5,372 nucleotides of DNA from Bacilli bacterium (GCA_900772095.1 CAAGQJ010000044.1:1-5372); one strand, 5' to 3'. Shown: positions 1-5,224, counted from the first letter of the stretch. A program made the numbers and translations. The notes: generated by a model not told the origin, from the letters alone.

Positions 1-1
1 A

Positions 2-193
2 GGGGAAGATGGAGCCTATTTTAGAACTTTAGAAACCGCTAAACAAACCTTTGGTTTTGATAAAGATGAAGAAAATATCTATCATTTAGTAGTTACTTTT
101 CCTAAAGAATATGATAGTTTTGAATATCAAGATATCATCGAAGGAGTAACAATATGTATAGAATCAAAACAAATAATAGATAAAAATGCTTAG
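2..193 (+). CDS. C-terminal end of an unidentified protein (5'-truncated)
   Basis: An open frame runs in from the left edge, with codons starting at base 2, and ends at TAG 191-193, leaving the last 63 residues. The fragment begins GEDGAYFRTLETAKQTFGF and ends IESKQIIDKNA. It is acidic and soluble-looking, with no membrane segment and no cysteine cluster; its single Cys is near the end. Codon use (GAA, AAA, ATA, TTA) matches the downstream genes, and the other two forward frames carry early stops, so it is very likely genuine. I do not recognise the family and assign no function. No convincing terminator follows it. The next gene starts 133 bp downstream from its own promoter. Confidence 0.7.
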   Translation, partial: GEDGAYFRTLETAKQTFGFDKDEENIYHLVVTFPKEYDSFEYQDIIEGVTICIESKQIIDKNA

Positions 194-215
194 TAAATAA
201 GGCTTCAAAAAAGTT

Positions 216-233
216 ATGCGAAAAATGTCGAAA
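216..233 (+). promoter_or_regulatory. Paired ATG(T)CGAAA repeat with a Spo0A-box-like heptamer upstream of the -35
   Basis: ATGCGAAA (216-223) and ATGTCGAAA (225-233) form two near-identical direct copies about one helical turn apart. They end 6 bp before the -35 hexamer at 240. The second copy contains TGTCGAA (226-232), which equals the core of the Bacillus/Clostridium Spo0A box; the first is a degenerate version. Position and spacing suit a transcription-factor site on the surface-protein promoter. A 7-mer match can occur by chance, and no spo0A gene is visible here, so the regulator is speculative. Confidence 0.28.
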
Positions 234-239
234 TATCTA

Positions 240-268
240 TTGCAAATAAAAAGGAAGTATGATATACT
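240..268 (+). promoter_or_regulatory. Extended -10 sigma-A-type promoter of the TasA-like gene
   Basis: The -35 is TTGCAA (240-245), the spacer is 17 bp, and the -10 is TATACT (263-268), preceded by TG at 260-261 to give the extended form TGATATACT. Transcription should start near 275, leaving an untranslated leader of about 50 nt before the ATG at 327. The near-consensus -10, TG extension and optimal spacing predict a strong housekeeping promoter. Confidence 0.7.
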
Positions 269-284
269 GAAATAGTAATAGTAG

Positions 285-299
285 GAGAGAAGTACTCTC
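285..299 (+). other. Small hairpin in the 5' leader of the TasA-like mRNA
   Basis: GAGAG (285-289) and CTCTC (295-299) pair perfectly around the loop AAGTA, starting about 10 nt after the predicted transcription start and ending 14 nt before the AAAAAGGAG ribosome site. No U-tract follows, so it is not a terminator. A short 5' hairpin like this could protect the mRNA from 5'-end decay. That role is inferred from position only. Confidence 0.35.
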
Positions 300-326
300 A
301 GATTCTTAATAAAAAGGAGTGATAAA

Positions 327-1403
327 ATGGAAGAAAAAGTTCTTACTAAAGAAGAAAAAGAAAAATTAAGAAAAGAAAGACAAAAGAGAAGAAAATACAG
401 ATTGCTGATATTACTACTTCTAATGCTAGGAACTGGAACAATGCTTGCTACATCAACTTACGCATGGTTTACATCTAACAAGAACGTTTCAGTAGAAACA
501 TTAAAAGTAAATATTCAAGCTAAAAATGGTATTCAAATATCTGCTGACGGAACAAAATGGAAATCAATAGTTCAAAAAGCTGACTTAGTTGGTGCTCATG
601 GTGGAAACTATGCAGCAGCAGTTAACCAAATTCCTGAATCATTAGAACCAGTTTCAACAGCAGCAGTACCAGATACAAATGGTTACTTACCAATGTACTA
701 TGGTGTAGTTGAAACATCAGATACAGTAACTAATAATGGTGAATATATCCTAACTGCTACTAAGACTACCGAAAAAGATAATTCAGCAAGAGGTGAGGGT
801 GAAGATGCTGACCCTGCTAAATTTATCGCATTTGATTTATTCTTCAAAGTAAATGATACAACACCTATCTATTTACAAGCTGGTTCAGGCGTATTAAGTG
901 CTACTGAACAAGATAATGGTATCAAGAATGCATCTAGAATAGCATTCGTAAAACTTGGAGAAACTCCTGATGGTTCTGAATTAGCAACTATTCAAGCATT
1001 AAATGCAGGTGCTGCATCAGAAGTTACAGTTTGGGAACCAAACTATAATGTTCATACAGATGCAGGTGTTGCTAATGCTAAAGACGTATATGGCATTACT
1101 ACTGCAAAATTAGATGAAAATTTAGTACCTTATTCTGGAATTAAAGATACAATTCTAAAAACAGATGATATCCTATTAGGAGAAGCTACTCAAGCAAAAC
1201 ATGAAGATAAATTTACAACAGTAACTCCTGGTAAAAATACAATTGCAGGCTTTAGTACTAACGTTGCATTATTTACATTAAACAAAGGTATTACAAAAAT
1301 GAGAATTTATATGTGGGTTGAAGGACAAGACGTTGACTGTGAAAATAATGCATCAGGTGGAGAAATTAACTTTGACTTAAAAATTAGTACAGTAGCTCCA
1401 TAA
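327..1403 (+). CDS. Exported TasA/CalY-like surface (fibre-type) protein
   Basis: A 358-aa protein predicted to be secreted. Residues 1-25 are a long, very charged N-region rich in Lys, Arg and Glu; 26-45 are hydrophobic; then comes TSTYAWFTSN. The small residue-X-Ala pattern at T44-Y45-A46 suggests signal-peptidase cleavage after A46, as in TasA/camelysin-type proteins, which mature just before an aromatic-rich strand and are usually cut by the SipW signal peptidase. The mature part is Ala/Thr/Val/Asn-rich and beta-like, with blocks FIAFDLFFKV (166-175), NASRIAFVKLG (201-211), VWEPNYNVHT (235-244) and YMWVEGQDVDC (328-338), which I recall as recurrent in uncharacterised gut Bacillota proteins. 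C338 is the only cysteine. There is no LPXTG sortase signal and no metal-protease motif. The start is well placed behind AAAAAGGAGTGAT with 7 nt spacing. The codons favour ATT/ATC over ATA, unlike the neighbours, suggesting high expression. It is probably monocistronic. Fibre assembly is an inference; no sipW-like gene is in view. Confidence 0.72.
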   Translation: MEEKVLTKEEKEKLRKERQKRRKYRLLILLLLMLGTGTMLATSTYAWFTSNKNVSVETLKVNIQAKNGIQISADGTKWKSIVQKADLVGAHGGNYAAAVNQIPESLEPVSTAAVPDTNGYLPMYYGVVETSDTVTNNGEYILTATKTTEKDNSARGEGEDADPAKFIAFDLFFKVNDTTPIYLQAGSGVLSATEQDNGIKNASRIAFVKLGETPDGSELATIQALNAGAASEVTVWEPNYNVHTDAGVANAKDVYGITTAKLDENLVPYSGIKDTILKTDDILLGEATQAKHEDKFTTVTPGKNTIAGFSTNVALFTLNKGITKMRIYMWVEGQDVDCENNASGGEINFDLKISTVAP

Positions 1404-1413
1404 AATAAATATT

Positions 1414-1439
1414 AAAGAAAGTGAAAACTTTCTTTTTTT
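1414..1439 (+). terminator. Intrinsic terminator of the TasA-like gene
   Basis: A perfect 9-bp stem, AAAGAAAGT (1414-1422) with ACTTTCTTT (1427-1435), is closed by a GAAA tetraloop (GNRA class). It runs into a T-tract reaching 1439. It lies 10 bp after the stop codon, so the surface-protein mRNA should end here as a single-gene transcript. The stem is AT-rich, so its strength depends on the tetraloop and U-tail. Confidence 0.75.
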
Positions 1440-1472
1440 GTGGATTTCTTATTTAACTGTGGAATAAAAAAC

Positions 1473-1501
1473 TTTAAAAAATATTCAAAAAGTAATATAA
1501 T
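1473..1501 (+). promoter_or_regulatory. Promoter of murE
   Basis: TTTAAA (1473-1478), a 17-bp spacer and a perfect TATAAT (1496-1501). Unlike the other promoters here it has no TG extension. The predicted start near 1508 falls at the ribosome site (AAAGAGGTGA, 1507-1516), giving a very short leader of about 13 nt. The -35 matches four of six consensus positions, but in AT-rich DNA such matches are cheap, so confidence is moderate. Confidence 0.5.
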
Positions 1502-1520
1502 AAATTAAAGAGGTGAAACA

Positions 1521-2978
1521 ATGAAATTAGAAAAAATATTAAATAACATTGATTATAAATTAATAAAAGGAAGTCTAGATACCGAAGTATCAGGATTATA
1601 CTATGATTCCAGAAAAGTAACTAATGGTTCAGCTTTTATATGCTTATCAGGAACTCAAGTAGATGGTCATGATTATATAAAATCCGCTATTGAAAAAGGA
1701 GCAACAACAATCATTATCGAAAAAGATGTTGAAGTACCTGAAGAAGTAACTGTAGTAAAATTACCAAATACTAGAAAGAATTTATCATTATTAGCCATAA
1801 ACTATTTTGATAATCCTGCTAGTAAATTAACTATGATAGGAATAACAGGAACCAAAGGTAAAACAACAACATCATGGATGATTAAGAATATTCTTGAAGA
1901 AGATGGTCATAAGACTGGAGTTATAGGTACAATGGGAGTATTTATCGGAAACACTCATTACGATACTGTAAATACAACTCCTGAAAGTTATGATATACAA
2001 AAATATCTAAAAGAAATGGTAGATGATAAAGTAGAATATGCCATTATGGAAGTATCATCTCAAGCTTTAAAAGTAGGAAGAGTAGAGGGCCTTTCCTTTG
2101 ATTATGGAGTATTTACTAACTTAACCAAAGACCATATCGGTGAAGGAGAACACGAGAATATGGAAGACTATATTTATAGTAAAAGCCTATTATTCCAAAA
2201 ATGCAAACATGGTATACTAAACATTGATGATATCCACTATGAAGATATGATAAAAAATAGTACTTGTGATATACATACCTTTGGTAAAAATAAAGAAGCT
2301 AATCTTTTAATAGATAATATCAAATTATTAAGGAAAGAACATTTTATAGGACTAGAACTAAATACTAAAGGAATCATAGAAGATACTTTTCTAGTAAATA
2401 CACCAGGTGAATTCTCAGCTTATAATGCTTCTAGTGCTATTTTAACAACATATCTAATAGGATGCAAAGTAGAAAATATTAAAAAAGCCCTATCAAAAGT
2501 AGCGGTAAAAGGAAGAGTAGAAATAGTACCAGTATCTAGTAAATATAGTGTTATAATAGATTATGCTCACAATGGAGTATCAATGCAAAGTATACTAGAG
2601 ACTATGAGAGCATATAATCCAAAAAGAATCGTAAGTTTATTTGGCTGTGGTGGAAATAGAAGTAAAGAACGTCGCTATGACATGGGCGAAATATCCGGAA
2701 GACTAGCAGACTTTACCATAGTAACTGAAGATAATTCTAGATATGAAGATATAAATGATATCATGAATGATATCGAAATAGGCTTAAAGAAAACATCCGG
2801 AAAATACATAAAAATAGCAAGTCGTAAGGATGCTATAAAATATGCTATTGATAATGCAAAAGAAGGAGACATAATTCTTTTATTAGGAAAAGGTCATGAG
2901 ACATATCGTGAAATAAATGGTGTAAGAGAACATTTAGATGAAAGAGAAATAATAAAAGACATCTTAAATAACAAATAA
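1521..2978 (+). CDS. murE: UDP-N-acetylmuramoyl-tripeptide synthetase (MurE-family Mur ligase)
   Basis: A 485-aa cytoplasmic ATP-dependent ligase, of normal MurE length, that adds the third stem-peptide amino acid (meso-DAP or L-Lys) to UDP-MurNAc-L-Ala-D-Glu during peptidoglycan precursor synthesis. The MurE-type N-terminal domain covers about 1-100 (YYDSRKV at 27-33). The central ATPase domain has the P-loop GITGTKGKTTT (107-117), NTTPES (151-156), MEVSSQAL (176-183), FTNLTKDH (198-205) and the likely carbamylated lysine K221. The C-terminal domain has GRVE (331-334), DYAHNG (347-352), GCGGNRSKERR (375-385), DNSR (404-407) and GKGHETY (456-462). The usual meso-DAP signature DNPR is DNSR here, and the segment after TKDH is IGEGEHENMEDY rather than the common LDYHGTMEDY type. 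Both fit a divergent MurE subgroup of Bacillota, so the third amino acid is uncertain. Arg407 and GHE lean towards meso-DAP. The start follows AGAGGTGA. No terminator follows, so transcripts may continue into the DUF1015 gene. Confidence 0.93.
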   Translation: MKLEKILNNIDYKLIKGSLDTEVSGLYYDSRKVTNGSAFICLSGTQVDGHDYIKSAIEKGATTIIIEKDVEVPEEVTVVKLPNTRKNLSLLAINYFDNPASKLTMIGITGTKGKTTTSWMIKNILEEDGHKTGVIGTMGVFIGNTHYDTVNTTPESYDIQKYLKEMVDDKVEYAIMEVSSQALKVGRVEGLSFDYGVFTNLTKDHIGEGEHENMEDYIYSKSLLFQKCKHGILNIDDIHYEDMIKNSTCDIHTFGKNKEANLLIDNIKLLRKEHFIGLELNTKGIIEDTFLVNTPGEFSAYNASSAILTTYLIGCKVENIKKALSKVAVKGRVEIVPVSSKYSVIIDYAHNGVSMQSILETMRAYNPKRIVSLFGCGGNRSKERRYDMGEISGRLADFTIVTEDNSRYEDINDIMNDIEIGLKKTSGKYIKIASRKDAIKYAIDNAKEGDIILLLGKGHETYREINGVREHLDEREIIKDILNNK

Positions 2979-2981
2979 ATA

Positions 2982-3010
2982 TTTACAATAAACAAAATAT
3001 CTGCTAATAT
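2982..3010 (+). promoter_or_regulatory. Extended -10 promoter upstream of the DUF1015 gene
   Basis: TTTACA (2982-2987), a 17-bp spacer and TAATAT (3005-3010), with TG at 3002-3003 giving TGCTAATAT. An overlapping TATAAT at 3010-3015 exists but has no matching -35 at good spacing. Transcription should begin near 3017, about 20 nt before the ATG. The promoter sits just after the murE stop codon with no intervening terminator, so the gene is probably transcribed both from here and by read-through from murE. Confidence 0.6.
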
Positions 3011-3037
3011 ATAATTAAAGAAAAGGAGAGTGCAGAA

Positions 3038-4294
3038 ATGTTGCCATTTAAAAGAGCAAACATCTTATTACCAAAAGATGTAGACATGACCAAATGGTCA
3101 GTAGTAGCTTGTGACCAATATACAAGTGAACCAGAATATTGGAAAGAAGTAGAGAGTGTAGTAGGTTCTTCACCATCAACTCTAAATCTAATCTTACCAG
3201 AATTATATTTAGAAGAAGAAAATGTTGAAGAAAGAATCAAAAAGATAAATTTAACAATGGAAGACTATTTAAAAGAAAATGTCTTCCAAGAATATCCAAA
3301 TACCATGATTTATCTAGAAAGAAAACAAAGTGATGGTAAAGTAAGAGAAGGATTAATGGGAATGGTTGACTTAGAAGACTATTCTTATGAAAAAGGTTCT
3401 CAAACACTAATAAGAGCAACTGAAAAAACCGTAATTGAAAGAATACCACCAAGACTAAAAGTAAGAGAAAATGCTCCCTTAGAATTACCACATATAATGA
3501 TTTTAATAGATGATGAAAAGAAAAATATTATCGAAAGTTTAAAAAACAAAGTAACAGCTAAAGATATCGTTTACGACTTTGACCTAATGGAAAATGGAGG
3601 TCACATTAAAGGTTATAACTTATCTGATGAAGTAATTAAAGATATTGAAAAAGGATTAGAAGGCCTTATGGATAAAGATTACTTTGAAAAGAAATATAAT
3701 GTTAAAGATAAAGGAATACTACTATTTGCAATGGGAGATGGAAATCATTCATTAGCAACCGCTAAAGCAAATTATGAAAACTTAAAGAAAACTATGAGCA
3801 AAGAAGAATATTTAAATAATCCAGCTAGATATGCCTTAGTAGAAATAGTAAACTTACATAGTGAAGCTTTAGAATTTGAACCAATACATAGAGTAATATT
3901 TAATACAGATGTAAATAACTTAATTGAAGAATTAAATAAATATTATGATATCAATGAAGAAGGAAAAGGGGAATACTTTGAATTGGTAACAAAAGATTTT
4001 GATAAAAAATTATATATTAGTAATCCCAAATCTAATATAGCAGTAGGTTCTATTCAAATGTTCTTAGATGAATACCTAAAAGATCATGAAGGAAAACTAG
4101 ATTATATTCATGGCGATGAAACAACTAGAGGTATGGGCAAAGAAGAAAATAATGTAGCCATTCTATTTGAAGCAATGCCTAAAGAAGAATTATTTAGAAC
4201 TGTAATATTAGATGGTGCCTTACCAAGAAAAACATTCTCTATGGGACATAGTTATGATAAGAGATTCTATTTAGAAGCAAGAAAAATAAAATAA
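3038..4294 (+). CDS. DUF1015 family protein
   Basis: A 418-aa soluble protein with the hallmarks of the DUF1015 family (PF06245), at about the usual full length. Diagnostic blocks in order: CDQYTSEPEYW (25-35), a region with TEKTVIERIPPRLKVRENAPLE (128-149) and LPHIMILIDD (150-159), MGDGNHSLATAK (232-243), RYALVEIVNLH (264-274), EFEPIHRVIF (279-288), IHGDETTRGM (357-366), and the C-terminal LPRKTFSMGHSYDKRFYLEA (395-414). The polar GDGNHS motif and conserved Arg/His/Asp positions look catalytic or ligand-binding, but to my knowledge no reaction is firmly established. I recall the family being found near serine-biosynthesis genes (serA/serC) in some Firmicutes; none is present here. The start is clear: AAAAGGAGAG about 8 nt before the ATG. 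It has its own promoter and terminator and lies 59 bp after murE. There is no signal peptide or membrane segment. Confidence 0.9.
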   Translation: MLPFKRANILLPKDVDMTKWSVVACDQYTSEPEYWKEVESVVGSSPSTLNLILPELYLEEENVEERIKKINLTMEDYLKENVFQEYPNTMIYLERKQSDGKVREGLMGMVDLEDYSYEKGSQTLIRATEKTVIERIPPRLKVRENAPLELPHIMILIDDEKKNIIESLKNKVTAKDIVYDFDLMENGGHIKGYNLSDEVIKDIEKGLEGLMDKDYFEKKYNVKDKGILLFAMGDGNHSLATAKANYENLKKTMSKEEYLNNPARYALVEIVNLHSEALEFEPIHRVIFNTDVNNLIEELNKYYDINEEGKGEYFELVTKDFDKKLYISNPKSNIAVGSIQMFLDEYLKDHEGKLDYIHGDETTRGMGKEENNVAILFEAMPKEELFRTVILDGALPRKTFSMGHSYDKRFYLEARKIK

Positions 4295-4295
4295 T

Positions 4296-4326
4296 AAAAT
4301 TAACCAAATTTAGGTTAATTTTTTTT
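4296..4326 (+). terminator. Intrinsic terminator of the DUF1015 gene
   Basis: A perfect 10-bp stem, AAAATTAACC (4296-4305) with GGTTAATTTT (4313-4322), loop AAATTTA, and an unbroken run of eight T from 4319 to 4326. It begins one base after the stop codon. The A-run on the 5' side makes it potentially bidirectional. Its 3' arm overlaps the likely -35 region of the next gene's promoter. Confidence 0.85.
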
Positions 4327-4342
4327 AATTATATGTTATACT
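4315..4342 (+). promoter_or_regulatory. Extended -10 promoter of the 239-aa membrane-protein gene
   Basis: TATACT (4337-4342) is preceded by TG at 4334-4335 (TGTTATACT), a good extended -10. The best -35 is only TTAATT (4315-4320, 16-bp spacer), inside the preceding terminator's 3' arm; extended -10 promoters tolerate a poor -35. The predicted start near 4349 leaves a leader of about 12 nt beginning at the AGGTGAT ribosome site. Confidence 0.55.
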
Positions 4343-4360
4343 TATAGTAGGTGATAAAAA

Positions 4361-5080
4361 ATGAAAAAGTTAAATATTTTTTGTATAATAATAGGCATAA
4401 TATGCTTCTTAGTAGCGGGTTACATAGTAACAGATAAAATATTAATAAAAGAAGATAATAAAATAGAAATAGATGAAGAAAAAGAACTAAAAGAAATAAA
4501 TAGTCATTTATCTAAAATAGGTTCTCCTCTTGGTTGGTTAATAGTAAAAGAAGGTATTGATAGTCAAGATGATAATGGTAAATATAGTCCTAAATATAAT
4601 TATAATTACCTAGAAAAATATGAAAATAGACAATTATTTGTTATGGAATATATATTAAGTTATCAAGATAATATAGATAGTTTTACAGTTTTATCAGCAG
4701 GAGACCAGTCTGTAGTAGAAGATACTCCTACTAGTGATTTTACTTTAGCATATTTAGATTACAAGATATTTAATAAATACTATAAAGAATTACTAGGAGA
4801 AGATTTTAAAATAACTAAAGGTAAAATGGGTAATACTAAGTATGATAAAGATTATGTTTACTTTGATAATAGACATCCTGGTAGTAATGGTGTATATGTA
4901 TCAATGATTACTAGTGATAAAGTAGAATATAAGAAAGGAGAATATATAGCAAGTGTTAAAACTACTTATAGTACTAGACTAGCAGATATTCTAGATAAAG
5001 AAACTAGTGATGGTATAATATCATATACAAAAGATGGCAATAATAATATTATATTAAAATCATTTATATTAAAGAAGTAG
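4361..5080 (+). CDS. Membrane-anchored protein of unknown function
   Basis: A 239-aa protein that I do not recognise. Residues 5-24 form one hydrophobic segment (NIFCIIIGIICFLVAGYIVT) after the basic start MKK, read as an N-terminal signal-anchor. The rest has no further membrane segment and should lie outside the membrane. Cys15 lacks a proper lipobox (GIIC), so a lipoprotein is unlikely. Residues 29-52 are a charged Lys/Glu/Ile stretch with possible helical or coiled-coil character. The remainder is rich in Tyr, Asp, Asn and Lys: YSPKYNYNYLEKY (75-87), FTLAYLDYKIFNKYYKELLG (127-146), DKDYVYFDNRHPG (162-174). The single Trp is W59. No catalytic motif is visible. Codons are strongly ATA/AGT/AAT-biased, so high expression is not suggested. 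The start follows AGGTGAT closely. It appears monocistronic, with a terminator on each side. Its size, anchor and lack of known motifs fit a lineage-specific cell-envelope protein. Confidence 0.75.
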   Translation: MKKLNIFCIIIGIICFLVAGYIVTDKILIKEDNKIEIDEEKELKEINSHLSKIGSPLGWLIVKEGIDSQDDNGKYSPKYNYNYLEKYENRQLFVMEYILSYQDNIDSFTVLSAGDQSVVEDTPTSDFTLAYLDYKIFNKYYKELLGEDFKITKGKMGNTKYDKDYVYFDNRHPGSNGVYVSMITSDKVEYKKGEYIASVKTTYSTRLADILDKETSDGIISYTKDGNNNIILKSFILKK

Positions 5081-5101
5081 AGAGTCATCTCTTTTTCTTT
5101 T
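5071..5101 (+). terminator. Terminator overlapping the stop codon of the 239-aa gene
   Basis: The core stem AGAGA (5079-5083) pairs with TCTCT (5088-5092) around the loop GTCA. After a T-T mismatch and a G-T wobble, pairing continues from AAAGAAG (5071-5077) to TTTTCTTT, giving a 13-position stem in total. The following T-rich run, TTTTTCTTTT, serves as the U-tail of the short form. The 5' arm includes the last two Lys codons and the TAG stop at 5078-5080, so translation termination and RNA folding would compete here. Confidence 0.55.
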
Positions 5102-5102
5102 G

Positions 5103-5173
5103 CCCTTACAGCCTTATATAAAATAAGTCTTTCAGGGTATGACAGAGCCCAAGGTCTCTGTCATAGCACTTTT
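5103..5173 (+). other. Unassigned RNA structure with a perfect 10-bp hairpin (tandem terminator or small RNA)
   Basis: TATGACAGAG (5138-5147) pairs perfectly with CTCTGTCATA (5156-5165) around the loop CCCAAGGT; this is one of the most GC-containing stems in the window. Just upstream, CTTAT (5113-5117) can pair with ATAAG (5123-5127), inside a short helix CCCT (5103-5106) with AGGG (5134-5137). The strong hairpin is followed after 4 nt by TTTT (5170-5173), so it could be a second terminator shielding rpsB from read-through. The extra upstream pairing and the GC content are more than a terminator needs. I do not recognise a known riboswitch, T-box or other RNA family. No open frame of note lies here. 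Confidence 0.45.
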
Positions 5174-5195
5174 GTTATAAAATTCATGAAAAATA

Positions 5196-5224
5196 TTTAC
5201 TTATTTAGCATAATATGGTACTAT
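5196..5224 (+). promoter_or_regulatory. Extended -10 promoter of rpsB
   Basis: TTTACT (5196-5201), a 17-bp spacer and TACTAT (5219-5224), with TG at 5216-5217 giving TGGTACTAT. Transcription should start near 5231, which leaves about 107 nt of leader before the rpsB ATG, much longer than the other leaders in the window. An overlapping TATATA at 5222-5227 is an alternative -10 but is badly spaced. Confidence 0.55.

Noticed and set aside
185..203. Weak minus-strand hairpin (GCCTTA/TAAGC with a bulge, then ATTTTTA) at the end of the partial gene
   Set aside because: A five-pair stem with a bulge, on the strand opposite all genes; on the + strand no U-tract follows, so it is not a credible terminator.
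327..1403. Calling the surface protein a camelysin-type metalloprotease
   Set aside because: The TasA/CalY family carries a peptidase M73 label, but no HExxH or other zinc motif is present here; a structural role is better supported.
2675..2872. Open frame on the minus strand inside murE (65 aa)
   Set aside because: Wholly antisense to the conserved C-terminal domain of murE; Ser/Ile/Phe-rich composition is what the complement of AT-rich coding sequence gives, and no ribosome site precedes it.
3010..3015. Perfect TATAAT as the -10 of the DUF1015 promoter
   Set aside because: The nearest good -35 (TTTACA, 2982-2987) would be 22 bp away; the overlapping TGCTAATAT has ideal 17-bp spacing and a TG extension, so it was preferred.
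3004..3491. Two minus-strand open frames (3004-3240 and 3237-3491) over the start of the DUF1015 gene
   Set aside because: Both are antisense to well-conserved DUF1015 sequence; the second is a Leu/Phe-rich translation of the complement of Lys/Glu codons. Neither resembles a known protein.
5183..5190. Palindrome TTCATGAA as an operator
   Set aside because: Only 8 bp and the sole copy noticed, in an AT-rich spacer where such palindromes are expected by chance.
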